From: Spyradocola sp050942925
GTDB lineage: Bacteria; Bacillota; Clostridia; Christensenellales; UBA1750
DNA length: 64,000 nucleotides
Assembly: GCA_050942925.1 (NCBI GenBank)
Contig: JBMNOF010000003.1
Location: 1 to 64,000, forward strand
Direction of reading: 5' to 3'
In this document: positions 7,018 through 15,368 of the stretch, piece after piece
How positions within the stretch are numbered: position 1 is the first letter of the stretch
Layout of the letters: each line of letters starts with the position of its first letter
Translations under genes and position numbers: made by a program
Notes under the pieces: generated by a model
The model's database searches: none
Seen by the model: the letters and a program-made list of their open reading frames with translations, nothing else
What the model was told of the DNA's origin: nothing

Positions 7018-9087
7018 CTAGTCCACGTCGTATTCGCGGAGCTTCGATTTGATGAGTATTCCGCCGCTCTTCTGGTATTCGTGCTTGAGCGCGCGGATGA
7101 TGTGCCGCATTTCAATGTCCGCTCCCTCGGCGGCGGCCATGTAGGCGGCCGATACGGCGATGGACTTGATGGTCGAGCCGGTGAGCTCAAAGCTCTCGGC
7201 GAGAAAGTCGAGGTCCAGGCGCTCGGGCGCGCGCGTCTCCTTGGGGAAGACCTTCTCCCACATGGTCCGGCGCTGCGCGGCGCTGGGCAAGGAGAAATGG
7301 ACCATGTAGTTGATGCGCCGCTTAAAGGCGTCGTCAAAGTTATAGGCGAGATTGGTGGCCAGGATCACCAGGCCGTCGAATTCCTCGATCTTTTGCAGGA
7401 GGAAGGCGGTCTCGGCATTGGCGTACTTGTCCTTGCTGTCGGCAATCTCCGTTCGCTTGGCGAACAGGGCGTCCGCCTCGTCGAAGAAGAGGATGCCGCC
7501 GCAGCCCGCCGCCGCGTCGAAGATCTTGCCCAAGTTCTTCTCCGTCTCTCCCACGTATTTGTTGAGGATCTGGCTTAGGTCCACGCGATAGAGATCCAGG
7601 TCCAGGTCGTTGGCCACGACCTGCGCCGCCATGGTTTTGCCCGTTCCCGGAACGCCGTAGAAGAGCGCGGAAACGGCCCGGCCATAGGCCAGGCGGCTTT
7701 GGAAGTTCCAGTCCTCCATCACCTGCGCCCGGTAGCGCACGCGGTCGCAGAACAAGCGGAGCTCGCGCGCGGTTTCTTCCTCCACAACCAGGTCGTCCCA
7801 GGTATAGAAGGCGTTGATGCGCCGGGCCTGGCCGTCCATGGACCGCACGGCGCTGCCCCGCACCGAGGCCACGATGCGCCGCTGTGTAAGCTGGGTTTCG
7901 CCGTGGAGGGTGGCCTCCATCTCCGCCCGATCCAGGATCTCCCGGACCTGGCCCGCGGGCAGGATGTACTTGTCCGCCAGCGCGCGCACCGGGAAGTCCT
8001 CGTGCGGGCGGGCGGCGAGCGCATCCTCCCAAATCTCCCGGGCAAGGCGCGCGGTGGGCGCGGGAAAGTCCACGCGCAGGACCAGCGGGCCCTCCGGCAA
8101 GGGGACCGGCTCCCGCGCGCTGAGCAGGACGATCTTAAGCCTTCGGCTCAACTCATCCACGGTTTCCTTCCGCTGCGCTTCGTCCCCCGCTTCGTCCAGG
8201 CCCCGCAGGAGCACGAGCGCCCCGCCCAGCAGCGCCTCCGCCGCAATGTCGGAAGCGCGGACCCGGGTCTCTCCCGGAAGGCGGAAGAGGCGCCGGCAGT
8301 CCACGGCCAGCGCGCGAAGGCCGGTCTGCGCGCAGAAGTGCCGAAGCACCTGCGCGCGTCCGACGCCCGTCTGCCCCAGCAGCTGCACGACGGCGTTGCG
8401 CTCGCCGTTCAACAGGGCGAGCAGGAGCTCCGGAAGGCGGTTTTCCGCAAGGCCATACCGCAGATCCGAGCTGTCCGGCTCGAGATAGGAGGCAAATCCC
8501 GCCACCGCGCCGCTGACCGTATCCGAGCCGAGCGCGACAAGGCGCGCCTTTTCCCGCAGGCGCAGGCGCGCACGCAGGCCCGGCTCCTGGGGCGGCGCAA
8601 AGGCGTAAAATGCGCCCGAGCGCTCGTCCGAAAAGAGGGCGGCCGCCTCGCCTGCGTCCGGGACCTCCAGCAGGCGGTACAGGCTCAGCGCGCAGCCCAG
8701 GTTGGGCTCGCCCTGCTGCCTGTCGTCGTTGAGGTCGCCAAAGAGCAATTCGTACTTTCGGTCGCAGGCCGAGGCCAGCGCCAGCAGGGCGCAGAAGCGG
8801 GCAAAGGGCGTCAGGTCCAACAGGTCGCAGAGCGCGCAGAAGGGCGGCGCCGGTTCGCTCTGCGCGCCACGGGAGAACAGCGCCGCAAAGGCCTGGCGAA
8901 GGGCCGGGTCGCGGGGCGGGCGCGGCTCCGCCAGCGCCACCGCGGAAAGGTCGGCGGCAGCCGCCTGCCCGCGGGGACCGGTCAAGTTTTCCGCGCGGCG
9001 GGAAAGCGCGATCTTTAGGCACTTGTCCGCAAACCCCATGGCGGCTTCCAAAAACTCGCCGTTTGAAGCAAACGCCGCTTCCTGCAC
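7018..9087 (-). CDS. CIS-associated AAA+ ATPase (Afp15-like), copy 2
   Basis: A 689-residue protein. The C-terminal AAA+ module has Walker A GVPGTGKT (about residues 475-482), Walker B ILFFDEAD, a sensor-1 type LATNL and an arginine-containing AFKRRINY segment. Before it, around residues 245-320, a second nucleotide-binding-like region survives only in degenerate form (LGQTGVGRAQ, ALVLLRGLDE). This tandem layout with an inactive first domain matches the CIS ATPases of the Afp15 type, which are needed for particle assembly. A paralogue lies at 15369-17390. Start is GTG with a perfect AAAGGAGG. It precedes the 1521-residue repeat protein by 18 bases, suggesting the two act together. Confidence 0.88.
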   Translation of the reverse strand: MQEAAFASNGEFLEAAMGFADKCLKIALSRRAENLTGPRGQAAAADLSAVALAEPRPPRDPALRQAFAALFSRGAQSEPAPPFCALCDLLDLTPFARFCALLALASACDRKYELLFGDLNDDRQQGEPNLGCALSLYRLLEVPDAGEAAALFSDERSGAFYAFAPPQEPGLRARLRLREKARLVALGSDTVSGAVAGFASYLEPDSSDLRYGLAENRLPELLLALLNGERNAVVQLLGQTGVGRAQVLRHFCAQTGLRALAVDCRRLFRLPGETRVRASDIAAEALLGGALVLLRGLDEAGDEAQRKETVDELSRRLKIVLLSAREPVPLPEGPLVLRVDFPAPTARLAREIWEDALAARPHEDFPVRALADKYILPAGQVREILDRAEMEATLHGETQLTQRRIVASVRGSAVRSMDGQARRINAFYTWDDLVVEEETARELRLFCDRVRYRAQVMEDWNFQSRLAYGRAVSALFYGVPGTGKTMAAQVVANDLDLDLYRVDLSQILNKYVGETEKNLGKIFDAAAGCGGILFFDEADALFAKRTEIADSKDKYANAETAFLLQKIEEFDGLVILATNLAYNFDDAFKRRINYMVHFSLPSAAQRRTMWEKVFPKETRAPERLDLDFLAESFELTGSTIKSIAVSAAYMAAAEGADIEMRHIIRALKHEYQKSGGILIKSKLREYDVD

Positions 9088-9141
9088 GTTAGACGCCTCC
9101 TTTCCGCTTTGTTCGTTGTTGGACGTTTTCGTCCCAGGGAA

Positions 9142-11550
9142 TTACGCCGTAGCGCCCTTTCTGCGGTTCTTGCCAAAGCTGGAGATTCCGCTGAGGACCG
9201 CGAAGATCACGGCGCAAGCGATGTACACGCCCGCAAGCGCCACCAGGGCGACGCTGACGTTCCCCTCGGTGATGACTTCGATGATGACGGGCGCCACGAC
9301 CGAGATGACGTTGCTCAAGGTGAAGTAGATGGCCAGGGCCGAGACCTCGGTCATGCGGTTTTTGAGCGTGGGGATGGCGAGGAACCCGTCCGTGCACATG
9401 GGGCTGCCAAACCCGTCGAACATGCCCAGCAGCGTCGAGGCGACGAGCACCGTCACCGAGAAGGGCGGCATGCCCAGCACCACCAGCGCCACGGCGGCCA
9501 ACGCCATGACGGCGACCAGGCACAGGCTATTGCCCAGGCGCTTGCCCAGCAGTTCCACGAGCTTGGGCCCAAAGTAGAAGCCCGCGATTCCGTTGAAGAT
9601 GTAGCAGTAGGACAGGAGAATCGTGCTGCCCTGCGCGTCCGCCATGGAGGGGATCAGGGTCACGATGTAGATGTCGCCAAAGCAGATGGGGAGCATGACC
9701 AGCAGGAAGTACTGCAGCACACGCGGCGAGAACACGACCTTGACGTAGTCCAGAAGGCTGAACTTCTCCTCGGACTCCGTGACCTGGCGCTCCTTGAGCA
9801 CGGCGTTGCGCTCCAGCAGTCTCCAGGGCATCATCCGCAGGACGAAAACGCCAAAGAGCAGGAACATGGCCGCCGAAATGATGTAGGAGAACGCGTATCC
9901 CGCCAGCGCCGCGACGATGGCGCCGATGCCCGCGCCGCACATGATGCCGCCGATGATACCCGCGTTGGACTGCGCCAGGTTGATCTGGTGGCGCTCCTCG
10001 GTCTCGTCGCCGGAGGCGACGATGAGGTTGAGCATGTGCATGAATCCGGAATAGGAAAGGCCGCCGATGAAGCGCATGAGGATGATCGTAAGAGCGGAGC
10101 CCGTCAGGAAGCAGGCCACGTTCACCGCGATCATCACGCCCAGGCACGCCACGAAGAACAGGCGGCTGCGCCGGTCCGGGCGCTTAAACCAGACGGGATA
10201 GAGCATCGCGCCGATGACCTGGCCCGCGCTCTCCATGGTCAGGGGCAGCGCAGCTGTGACGCCCACGCTCAGGCCTCCGACCGCCTGGTTCCACTGCTTG
10301 ATGAGCATGGCGGAATAGGGCAAGTACATGTAGTTGCTCAGCACCCGCAGGAAGGAGGCGATGCGCACGCCCGAGGAAATCTGCTCGTAGTTCTGCTCGG
10401 TCGGCTCGTTGAAGTCCTTGCGGCTGCGAATGTCGATCATGGCCGGGAGCTTGGTCATCTCGACGATGATGACGATGCAGAAGATGAAGGTCGCAAGGAA
10501 CATCAGGAACAGCTCCCCCATCTTTTCATCGATGTACTCCTGGGAGATGAAGGCCTCCACCAGCAGCGTTCCCTCCGCCCCTTCCATGGGGATGGAGACC
10601 AGCGCGTCGTTTTCGCGGTCCAGCACCGTGTCGCTGTCGGACACGATGGAGGAAATGCGCAGGTTCCACAGGACCGGCACATCCTCGACCTTCTTGGCCA
10701 GGTATTCGTCCAGGCCGTACATCTCCTCGTACGCCACGCCCTTTGCGTGGAGCTCCTCGGTGGTATCGCGCACGTATTCGACGATGGAAGAGGCATCCTC
10801 GCGGATGGCGGCCTCGTACCGATCCTGGAAGAGGATGTAGTTCATCACGCCAAGGATGAGAATAAAGATGATGATGATGACGGACGGCACGCCGAAGAGC
10901 AAGAACTTGCGCGTGCTCGTGTCCTTGTCCCAGAAGCGCTTGCGGATGACCAGGGAATAGATCAGAATCGCCGCAAGTCCGCCCGCAAACGCAATGCCCA
11001 GGTACAGCGCGACCGCGCGCAGCATGTCGACGCGCTGCGCCGTGTAGACGGAGTTGGGATAACTCAAGACAAAGTATCCCGCCGTTTCCTCGCCGTCCTG
11101 CACGGGCATGAACAGCATTTCATATCCATTGCGGTTGAGCAGCTGGTAGGTGCCCGTTTCCGCCACGCTCTCCAGCGCCAACAGGGCTTCGTCGCTGCTG
11201 GCGATCCGGTCCTCCTGGGAGCCGGCGGCATAGGTGCTGTACAGGCGGTCGCCGGACAAGTCCAAGGTGGCCACCTGGAACTCTCCTTCGTCCGAGAACA
11301 GCGCCTGCGTGCGGTCAAACACATCCTCAATCCCGTAGTAGCGGTCGATGCGCTTGCCGTAGGAGATGGAGGTCTCCATGTCGGAGATGACCTGTTCGCA
11401 CATGGCGGCATAGTAGCTTTGCTTGATCTCGCGATAGTTTTGGTCAAAGCTCAGATAGCACACGAGCGAAACCAGCGCCAGGGTGATGAAGAGAAACAGG
11501 CAGAAGATGGCAATGACGGTGTTGACCCGCTTTTGCGTAAGTTCGCTCAT
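9142..11550 (-). CDS. Sensor-MFS fusion membrane protein
   Basis: An 802-residue membrane protein. Residues 1-30 hold a first transmembrane helix, followed by an extracytoplasmic domain of about 150 residues (with YGKRIDRYYGIEDVF). Next come two helices, a second extracytoplasmic domain (about residues 260-350) and another helix. From about residue 380 to 790 lie some 12 helices of a major facilitator permease, including GGLSYSGFMHMLNLI. The outside domains resemble paired Cache-type sensor domains and also resemble the sensor at 17377-18465. It overlaps the binding lipoprotein gene by four bases (ATGA), so ligand capture and sensing may be coupled. Its substrate is unknown. Confidence 0.8.
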   Translation of the reverse strand: MSELTQKRVNTVIAIFCLFLFITLALVSLVCYLSFDQNYREIKQSYYAAMCEQVISDMETSISYGKRIDRYYGIEDVFDRTQALFSDEGEFQVATLDLSGDRLYSTYAAGSQEDRIASSDEALLALESVAETGTYQLLNRNGYEMLFMPVQDGEETAGYFVLSYPNSVYTAQRVDMLRAVALYLGIAFAGGLAAILIYSLVIRKRFWDKDTSTRKFLLFGVPSVIIIIFILILGVMNYILFQDRYEAAIREDASSIVEYVRDTTEELHAKGVAYEEMYGLDEYLAKKVEDVPVLWNLRISSIVSDSDTVLDRENDALVSIPMEGAEGTLLVEAFISQEYIDEKMGELFLMFLATFIFCIVIIVEMTKLPAMIDIRSRKDFNEPTEQNYEQISSGVRIASFLRVLSNYMYLPYSAMLIKQWNQAVGGLSVGVTAALPLTMESAGQVIGAMLYPVWFKRPDRRSRLFFVACLGVMIAVNVACFLTGSALTIILMRFIGGLSYSGFMHMLNLIVASGDETEERHQINLAQSNAGIIGGIMCGAGIGAIVAALAGYAFSYIISAAMFLLFGVFVLRMMPWRLLERNAVLKERQVTESEEKFSLLDYVKVVFSPRVLQYFLLVMLPICFGDIYIVTLIPSMADAQGSTILLSYCYIFNGIAGFYFGPKLVELLGKRLGNSLCLVAVMALAAVALVVLGMPPFSVTVLVASTLLGMFDGFGSPMCTDGFLAIPTLKNRMTEVSALAIYFTLSNVISVVAPVIIEVITEGNVSVALVALAGVYIACAVIFAVLSGISSFGKNRRKGATA

Positions 11551-12764
11551 TCGCCTGCGCCTCCTTCCGCGGTAGAGGAGTAGATCGTCTCGCAGGAGAG
11601 CAGGATCTCAAAGCTCGGCCGGAAGCCGATGCGCTTTGCCGTGTCCAGGTTGATGCTCATGTACGGCGAGGAGACGTATTCGCAGGGGATCTCCCCCGGC
11701 TGCACGCCGCTTGCGACCTGCGCGATGGTCTCGGCGACAAACTGGCCGACGCCCTCGTTGTCCGTCGAGGCAACCAGCAGCAGCGCGCCTTCGCGCACGT
11801 AGTTTTCGCCGTCCTGCACAAAGACGGGAATGCCCGCCGAAAGGAACGGTTCGATCAAGGGCGCCAACTCCATGTCGCTGGTGACAAGGTCGGCGTTGAG
11901 CATGTAGGCGTCGATGTTCCGCTCGATGAGGGAGTCATACGTGTCCAAGAGCAGGTCCGCATACTCTTCGTTCGTCATATCCCCCTGCTCCTGCACGAGC
12001 TCGCCCGTGATCTGGATGCCCAGCTCGTCCGCGCCGTTTTGGTAGTCCGAAATGCCCGCAACGACCGGGTCCGTATAGACCATGCCGATATTTTCAAAGG
12101 GGATGATGTTGTGGTAGAACTTGATCTGGCGGTAGTACGGCAAGGGTTCGACCTGCGCCCAGACCTGCGGATCGCCGGAATCCTCGGTGGAGTTGATGAT
12201 GCCCGAGGCCACCGGGTCCGTGGCCATGCAGACCAGAACGTTGACGTCCAAGTCGCTGTGCCGCTGCATGAAGAGGCCCGGGTCCGTGCCCATGGCCAGG
12301 ATGATGTCCAGGCCCTCCTCGGAGTCGATGTGCGCCTGCATGCTTGCCACGATCTCCTCCTCGCTCTGATACTCCGAGTAATAGGCGGCATCGCCCACGA
12401 ACTCGACATAAGGGCCGAGGTCCATCTCGGACAGCGCCTGCACCATGGCAACGACGTCCATGCTCGTCTCGGTGAAGGGCAGCGTGTCAAACTCGATCCA
12501 GCCCTCGTTCTTCAGGCCCTGGATCACGTAGTACAGGTAGATGCTCGCCGGCTCGTACTCGTTGATGTCCAGAAGGCCGATCCGGAGCTTCCCGCCGTCT
12601 TCCTGCAGGGTGGGCGGATAGCTCGCCTCCTGGCCCTGTCCGTCTACGGTCACGCCGACGCTCGCCTCCTGGCCGGAGACCGATCCGCTCGTGCAGGCGC
12701 AAAGGCCCACGACCAGCACCATGCACAGCAGCAGGGACAGAACACGCCCGACCACTCTTCTCAT
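11547..12764 (-). CDS. ABC-type substrate-binding lipoprotein (ABC_sub_bind family)
   Basis: A 405-residue lipoprotein. The signal peptide ends in a lipobox VGLCAC, with Cys as the lipidation site. The mature part follows the two-lobed fold of the tryptophan/tyrosine-type binding proteins (PF04392-like): LRIGLLDINE near the start, IILAMGTDPG and VLVCMATDPVASG in the first lobe, and NIGMVYTDP at the hinge. No ABC permease or ATPase lies beside it. Its partner is the sensor-MFS protein, whose start overlaps its stop, so it may present a ligand to a sensor. ATG at 12764 was chosen over GTG at 12776 because the latter sits on top of the ribosome site. Confidence 0.82.
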   Translation of the reverse strand: MRRVVGRVLSLLLCMVLVVGLCACTSGSVSGQEASVGVTVDGQGQEASYPPTLQEDGGKLRIGLLDINEYEPASIYLYYVIQGLKNEGWIEFDTLPFTETSMDVVAMVQALSEMDLGPYVEFVGDAAYYSEYQSEEEIVASMQAHIDSEEGLDIILAMGTDPGLFMQRHSDLDVNVLVCMATDPVASGIINSTEDSGDPQVWAQVEPLPYYRQIKFYHNIIPFENIGMVYTDPVVAGISDYQNGADELGIQITGELVQEQGDMTNEEYADLLLDTYDSLIERNIDAYMLNADLVTSDMELAPLIEPFLSAGIPVFVQDGENYVREGALLLVASTDNEGVGQFVAETIAQVASGVQPGEIPCEYVSSPYMSINLDTAKRIGFRPSFEILLSCETIYSSTAEGGAGE

Positions 12765-12794
12765 GCTCTCTTCCACCTTTCCACTTTTTCCGTC

Positions 12795-15326
12795 TCACGA
12801 AACGGTTTCTACCCGGCGCAAGCGGCTCAGGTAATCCGGCACGCGCTCGGCGGCCGGAACAATGTCTGGGTATAGATTCGCCAAAGCTACGCGGTGTGCC
12901 TGCTCAAAATTCAGGTCCAACCAGTTTTTTTCCTCTGCAATCGACGGTTTCCAACACAAAAGCTCCACAATTCCCACCGGCGCGCCATCCCGGCCCTCGA
13001 GGAACATCGGCCCGGAAAGGTATCCGGAGGGGTCGCGCGAGGCGACAGCCTGGGCCAGCGCCGCGCGGCCGGCGCGCCGGAGCGCTTCCGCAAGCCCCTC
13101 CCGCATGGCCCGCAGGTATTCCGGCTGGAAGCACCCGCCAAAGCAGCGGATGTTCCGCGCAAAGAGCAGCGGCAGAAAGCTCAGGAACAGGCCGGGATAG
13201 ATGCGCCCCTCTGCGAGCGCCGCGGGAACCTCCGCATAGGGCAGGCGCTCGCCCGTGCGCACGTTGCGCAGCGCGTCCGCCTCGTCCAGCATCGGCGCGC
13301 GCGTCCACTTGTCCCCGACGGCCCAGAAGAAGCACGTGCCGCCCGCGGCAAGGTTTCCGCTCTGGAGCGCCTGCCGGTTCCAGCACCCGGTCGCGCCATC
13401 CAGCGCGCAGAGCGTTTCCTGCCGGAGCGACGCATCCCGAAGCAGGAGGGCAAACAGGGAATCCGAACGCTGCGCGTCCCGGCACAGGAGCTTTGCGGCG
13501 ACCTTTTCCAGGTCCGCATACGCATAGCCCGCGCCCAGCGCCTCCTGCGTCATGTGCAGGTTGATCCGGCAGGCCTGATCGGCATAGGTCTTCAGCGCAA
13601 GCGTTTCCTCTTCGCCGTAAAAGTCCCGCAGCACGTGCTGAACGGTGGCGCGCATTTCCTCCGACAAACGCAGGGCGTACTTTTCGCCCGCGACGGCCTC
13701 CCGGGCGCGCTCCACCTGCTCCCGCGCAATCGCGGGGAAGAGGCCCACGATGCTGTCGTTGAACCGGTTGGGGATCACGGGCACGCGCAGGGGATACTTG
13801 CCATCCAGCGTGTCAAACAGGAGCAAGCCCTTGCCGTAAGAAGAGTTGTCCAGCGGCACGGACCCACAGGCCAGGACCGGGATCGTCTTTCTCTCCACCC
13901 CGCGGCACCGCAGGAGCTCGCGGAAGAGCACGTTGCCCTGCACGGACTGCGCAAAGCAATCCACGCCGTGGTGGTTCGCGGTGAGCGCGCAGCCCCGCAG
14001 CGCGGAGGCGACCTCCCAGGCTTCCGCCTTGCCCAGGGCGGGCTCCAGCACCTCGGCTGCGGCGGCCGGAAGGTCCTCCGGGTCCTGCAGGGGCTCCCCT
14101 TCCGGGAAGTCCGCCATGCGCTGCACGTATTCCCGCAGTGTCAAGTGCGCTCCCTCGTTTAGTGCGCGCGCCAGCGCCGGGCTGTGCTGTGCCGCCTGCC
14201 GCAGGAGCGGGCGCCATGCGGCTCGTTCCGGATAGTTGATGTATTGCTTGGGCGTGCGCCGGCCGGTCTTGAAGGCGAGCTGGCAGTTGGAGAGCGTAAA
14301 GCCCGCGTCCTGCATGATTTCGCCCAGGGTGATCTCCTCGTCGCCCTGCCGGCCCAGGAGCACGACCTCGTCGTCCAGCTCAGCATCCGGAATCTCCGTA
14401 ACGTCGATGGTCGTCGTGTCCATGCACGCCTCGCCCACGATGGGCGCGCGGCGGCCGCGCACGAGCATTTCGCCCTTTTTGACGAACATCAGGAACAGCG
14501 CGTCCTCATAGCCGCCCTGGACCGTCGCAAGGCGGCGCGGGCCTTCGTGGGTCTCCGCCAAATGGTAGCCGGTAAAGGCCTCGCCGCAGACGGTCTTTAG
14601 GCTGATGATGCGGCTGCGGATGGACATCACGGGCCGGAAGGGCGAAGGGCCTTCATCATACGGCAGGCCGTAGAGCGCCGCGCCGATGCGCACCATGTCC
14701 AGCCGGGCCGCCGGCTCCTCCATGGCCGCGGCGGTGGACGCCGCGTGGATGCAGAGGGTCTTGCGAAGGTCTCCGGGCAGGGCGTCGACCACCTGGAAGA
14801 AGCGCCCGAGCTGCTTGTCCATCTCCACGCGATCTTCGACGTAGGCGCCATAGAGCTGTGTGTACAGGCCGGCAAGGCGCAGGTTGGGCAGCGCCAAGAG
14901 GCCGGGCAGCATCTCGAGAAAGTCCTTTCCGAGCATGCCCGGGCTGCCCGCGCAGACGTCCAGGCGCACATGCACGGGGATGCGCCGTCCCTCCGCCACG
15001 GCGTTCAGGCGCCGCGCAAACTCAAACCGGTAGATCGAGGGGATGAGGTCGTAGCGCACCACGTCGCGCGCATCGCAGTCGTCGATGTCGCAGAGAACGA
15101 GGATGGGCAGCGTAATGCCGCTGTCGCGCAAGTGACGCGCTTCGTCCAGCACGGCCACGGCGATCATGTCCACGTCCGCGTACTGTTCGAGCACGCGCGT
15201 CATGCGCACGTCGCCGCAGCCATAGCCATCGCCCTTGACAACGCAGCAGAGCTTGCTCTTCGGGCCGATGATCCGGCGAAGCTCCCGGACGTTGTGCAGG
15301 ATGTTTTGCACATTGATTTGAATCAT
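12795..15326 (-). CDS. Alanine racemase-like enzyme fused to unknown C-terminal domain
   Basis: An 843-residue protein. The first ~370 residues are a PLP-dependent fold III alanine/serine racemase. The PLP lysine is Lys31 in VVKGDGYG, the second catalytic tyrosine lies in FTGYHLAE, and the GEACMDTTTIDVT and LGRQG segments match the C-terminal beta domain of the family. The remaining ~470 residues are a domain I do not recognise (with LTANHHGVDCFAQS, PVLACGSVPL and VPVIPNRFND). Ordinary alanine racemases are about 370-390 residues, so this is a true fusion. It is cytosolic. The racemase part could make D-alanine or D-serine. Why this belongs in a CIS operon is open. Start at 15326 has GAGGGGA upstream. 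Confidence 0.82.
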   Translation of the reverse strand: MIQINVQNILHNVRELRRIIGPKSKLCCVVKGDGYGCGDVRMTRVLEQYADVDMIAVAVLDEARHLRDSGITLPILVLCDIDDCDARDVVRYDLIPSIYRFEFARRLNAVAEGRRIPVHVRLDVCAGSPGMLGKDFLEMLPGLLALPNLRLAGLYTQLYGAYVEDRVEMDKQLGRFFQVVDALPGDLRKTLCIHAASTAAAMEEPAARLDMVRIGAALYGLPYDEGPSPFRPVMSIRSRIISLKTVCGEAFTGYHLAETHEGPRRLATVQGGYEDALFLMFVKKGEMLVRGRRAPIVGEACMDTTTIDVTEIPDAELDDEVVLLGRQGDEEITLGEIMQDAGFTLSNCQLAFKTGRRTPKQYINYPERAAWRPLLRQAAQHSPALARALNEGAHLTLREYVQRMADFPEGEPLQDPEDLPAAAAEVLEPALGKAEAWEVASALRGCALTANHHGVDCFAQSVQGNVLFRELLRCRGVERKTIPVLACGSVPLDNSSYGKGLLLFDTLDGKYPLRVPVIPNRFNDSIVGLFPAIAREQVERAREAVAGEKYALRLSEEMRATVQHVLRDFYGEEETLALKTYADQACRINLHMTQEALGAGYAYADLEKVAAKLLCRDAQRSDSLFALLLRDASLRQETLCALDGATGCWNRQALQSGNLAAGGTCFFWAVGDKWTRAPMLDEADALRNVRTGERLPYAEVPAALAEGRIYPGLFLSFLPLLFARNIRCFGGCFQPEYLRAMREGLAEALRRAGRAALAQAVASRDPSGYLSGPMFLEGRDGAPVGIVELLCWKPSIAEEKNWLDLNFEQAHRVALANLYPDIVPAAERVPDYLSRLRRVETVS

Positions 15327-15368
15327 GGTCTTCCCCTCATTTACCAATCGGCATGCGGTCCTCTTTGT

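Noticed and set aside
11547..12764. Part of a full ABC importer
   Set aside because: No permease or ATPase of the matching type is adjacent; the only ABC import pair in the window is 48 kb away and of another family.
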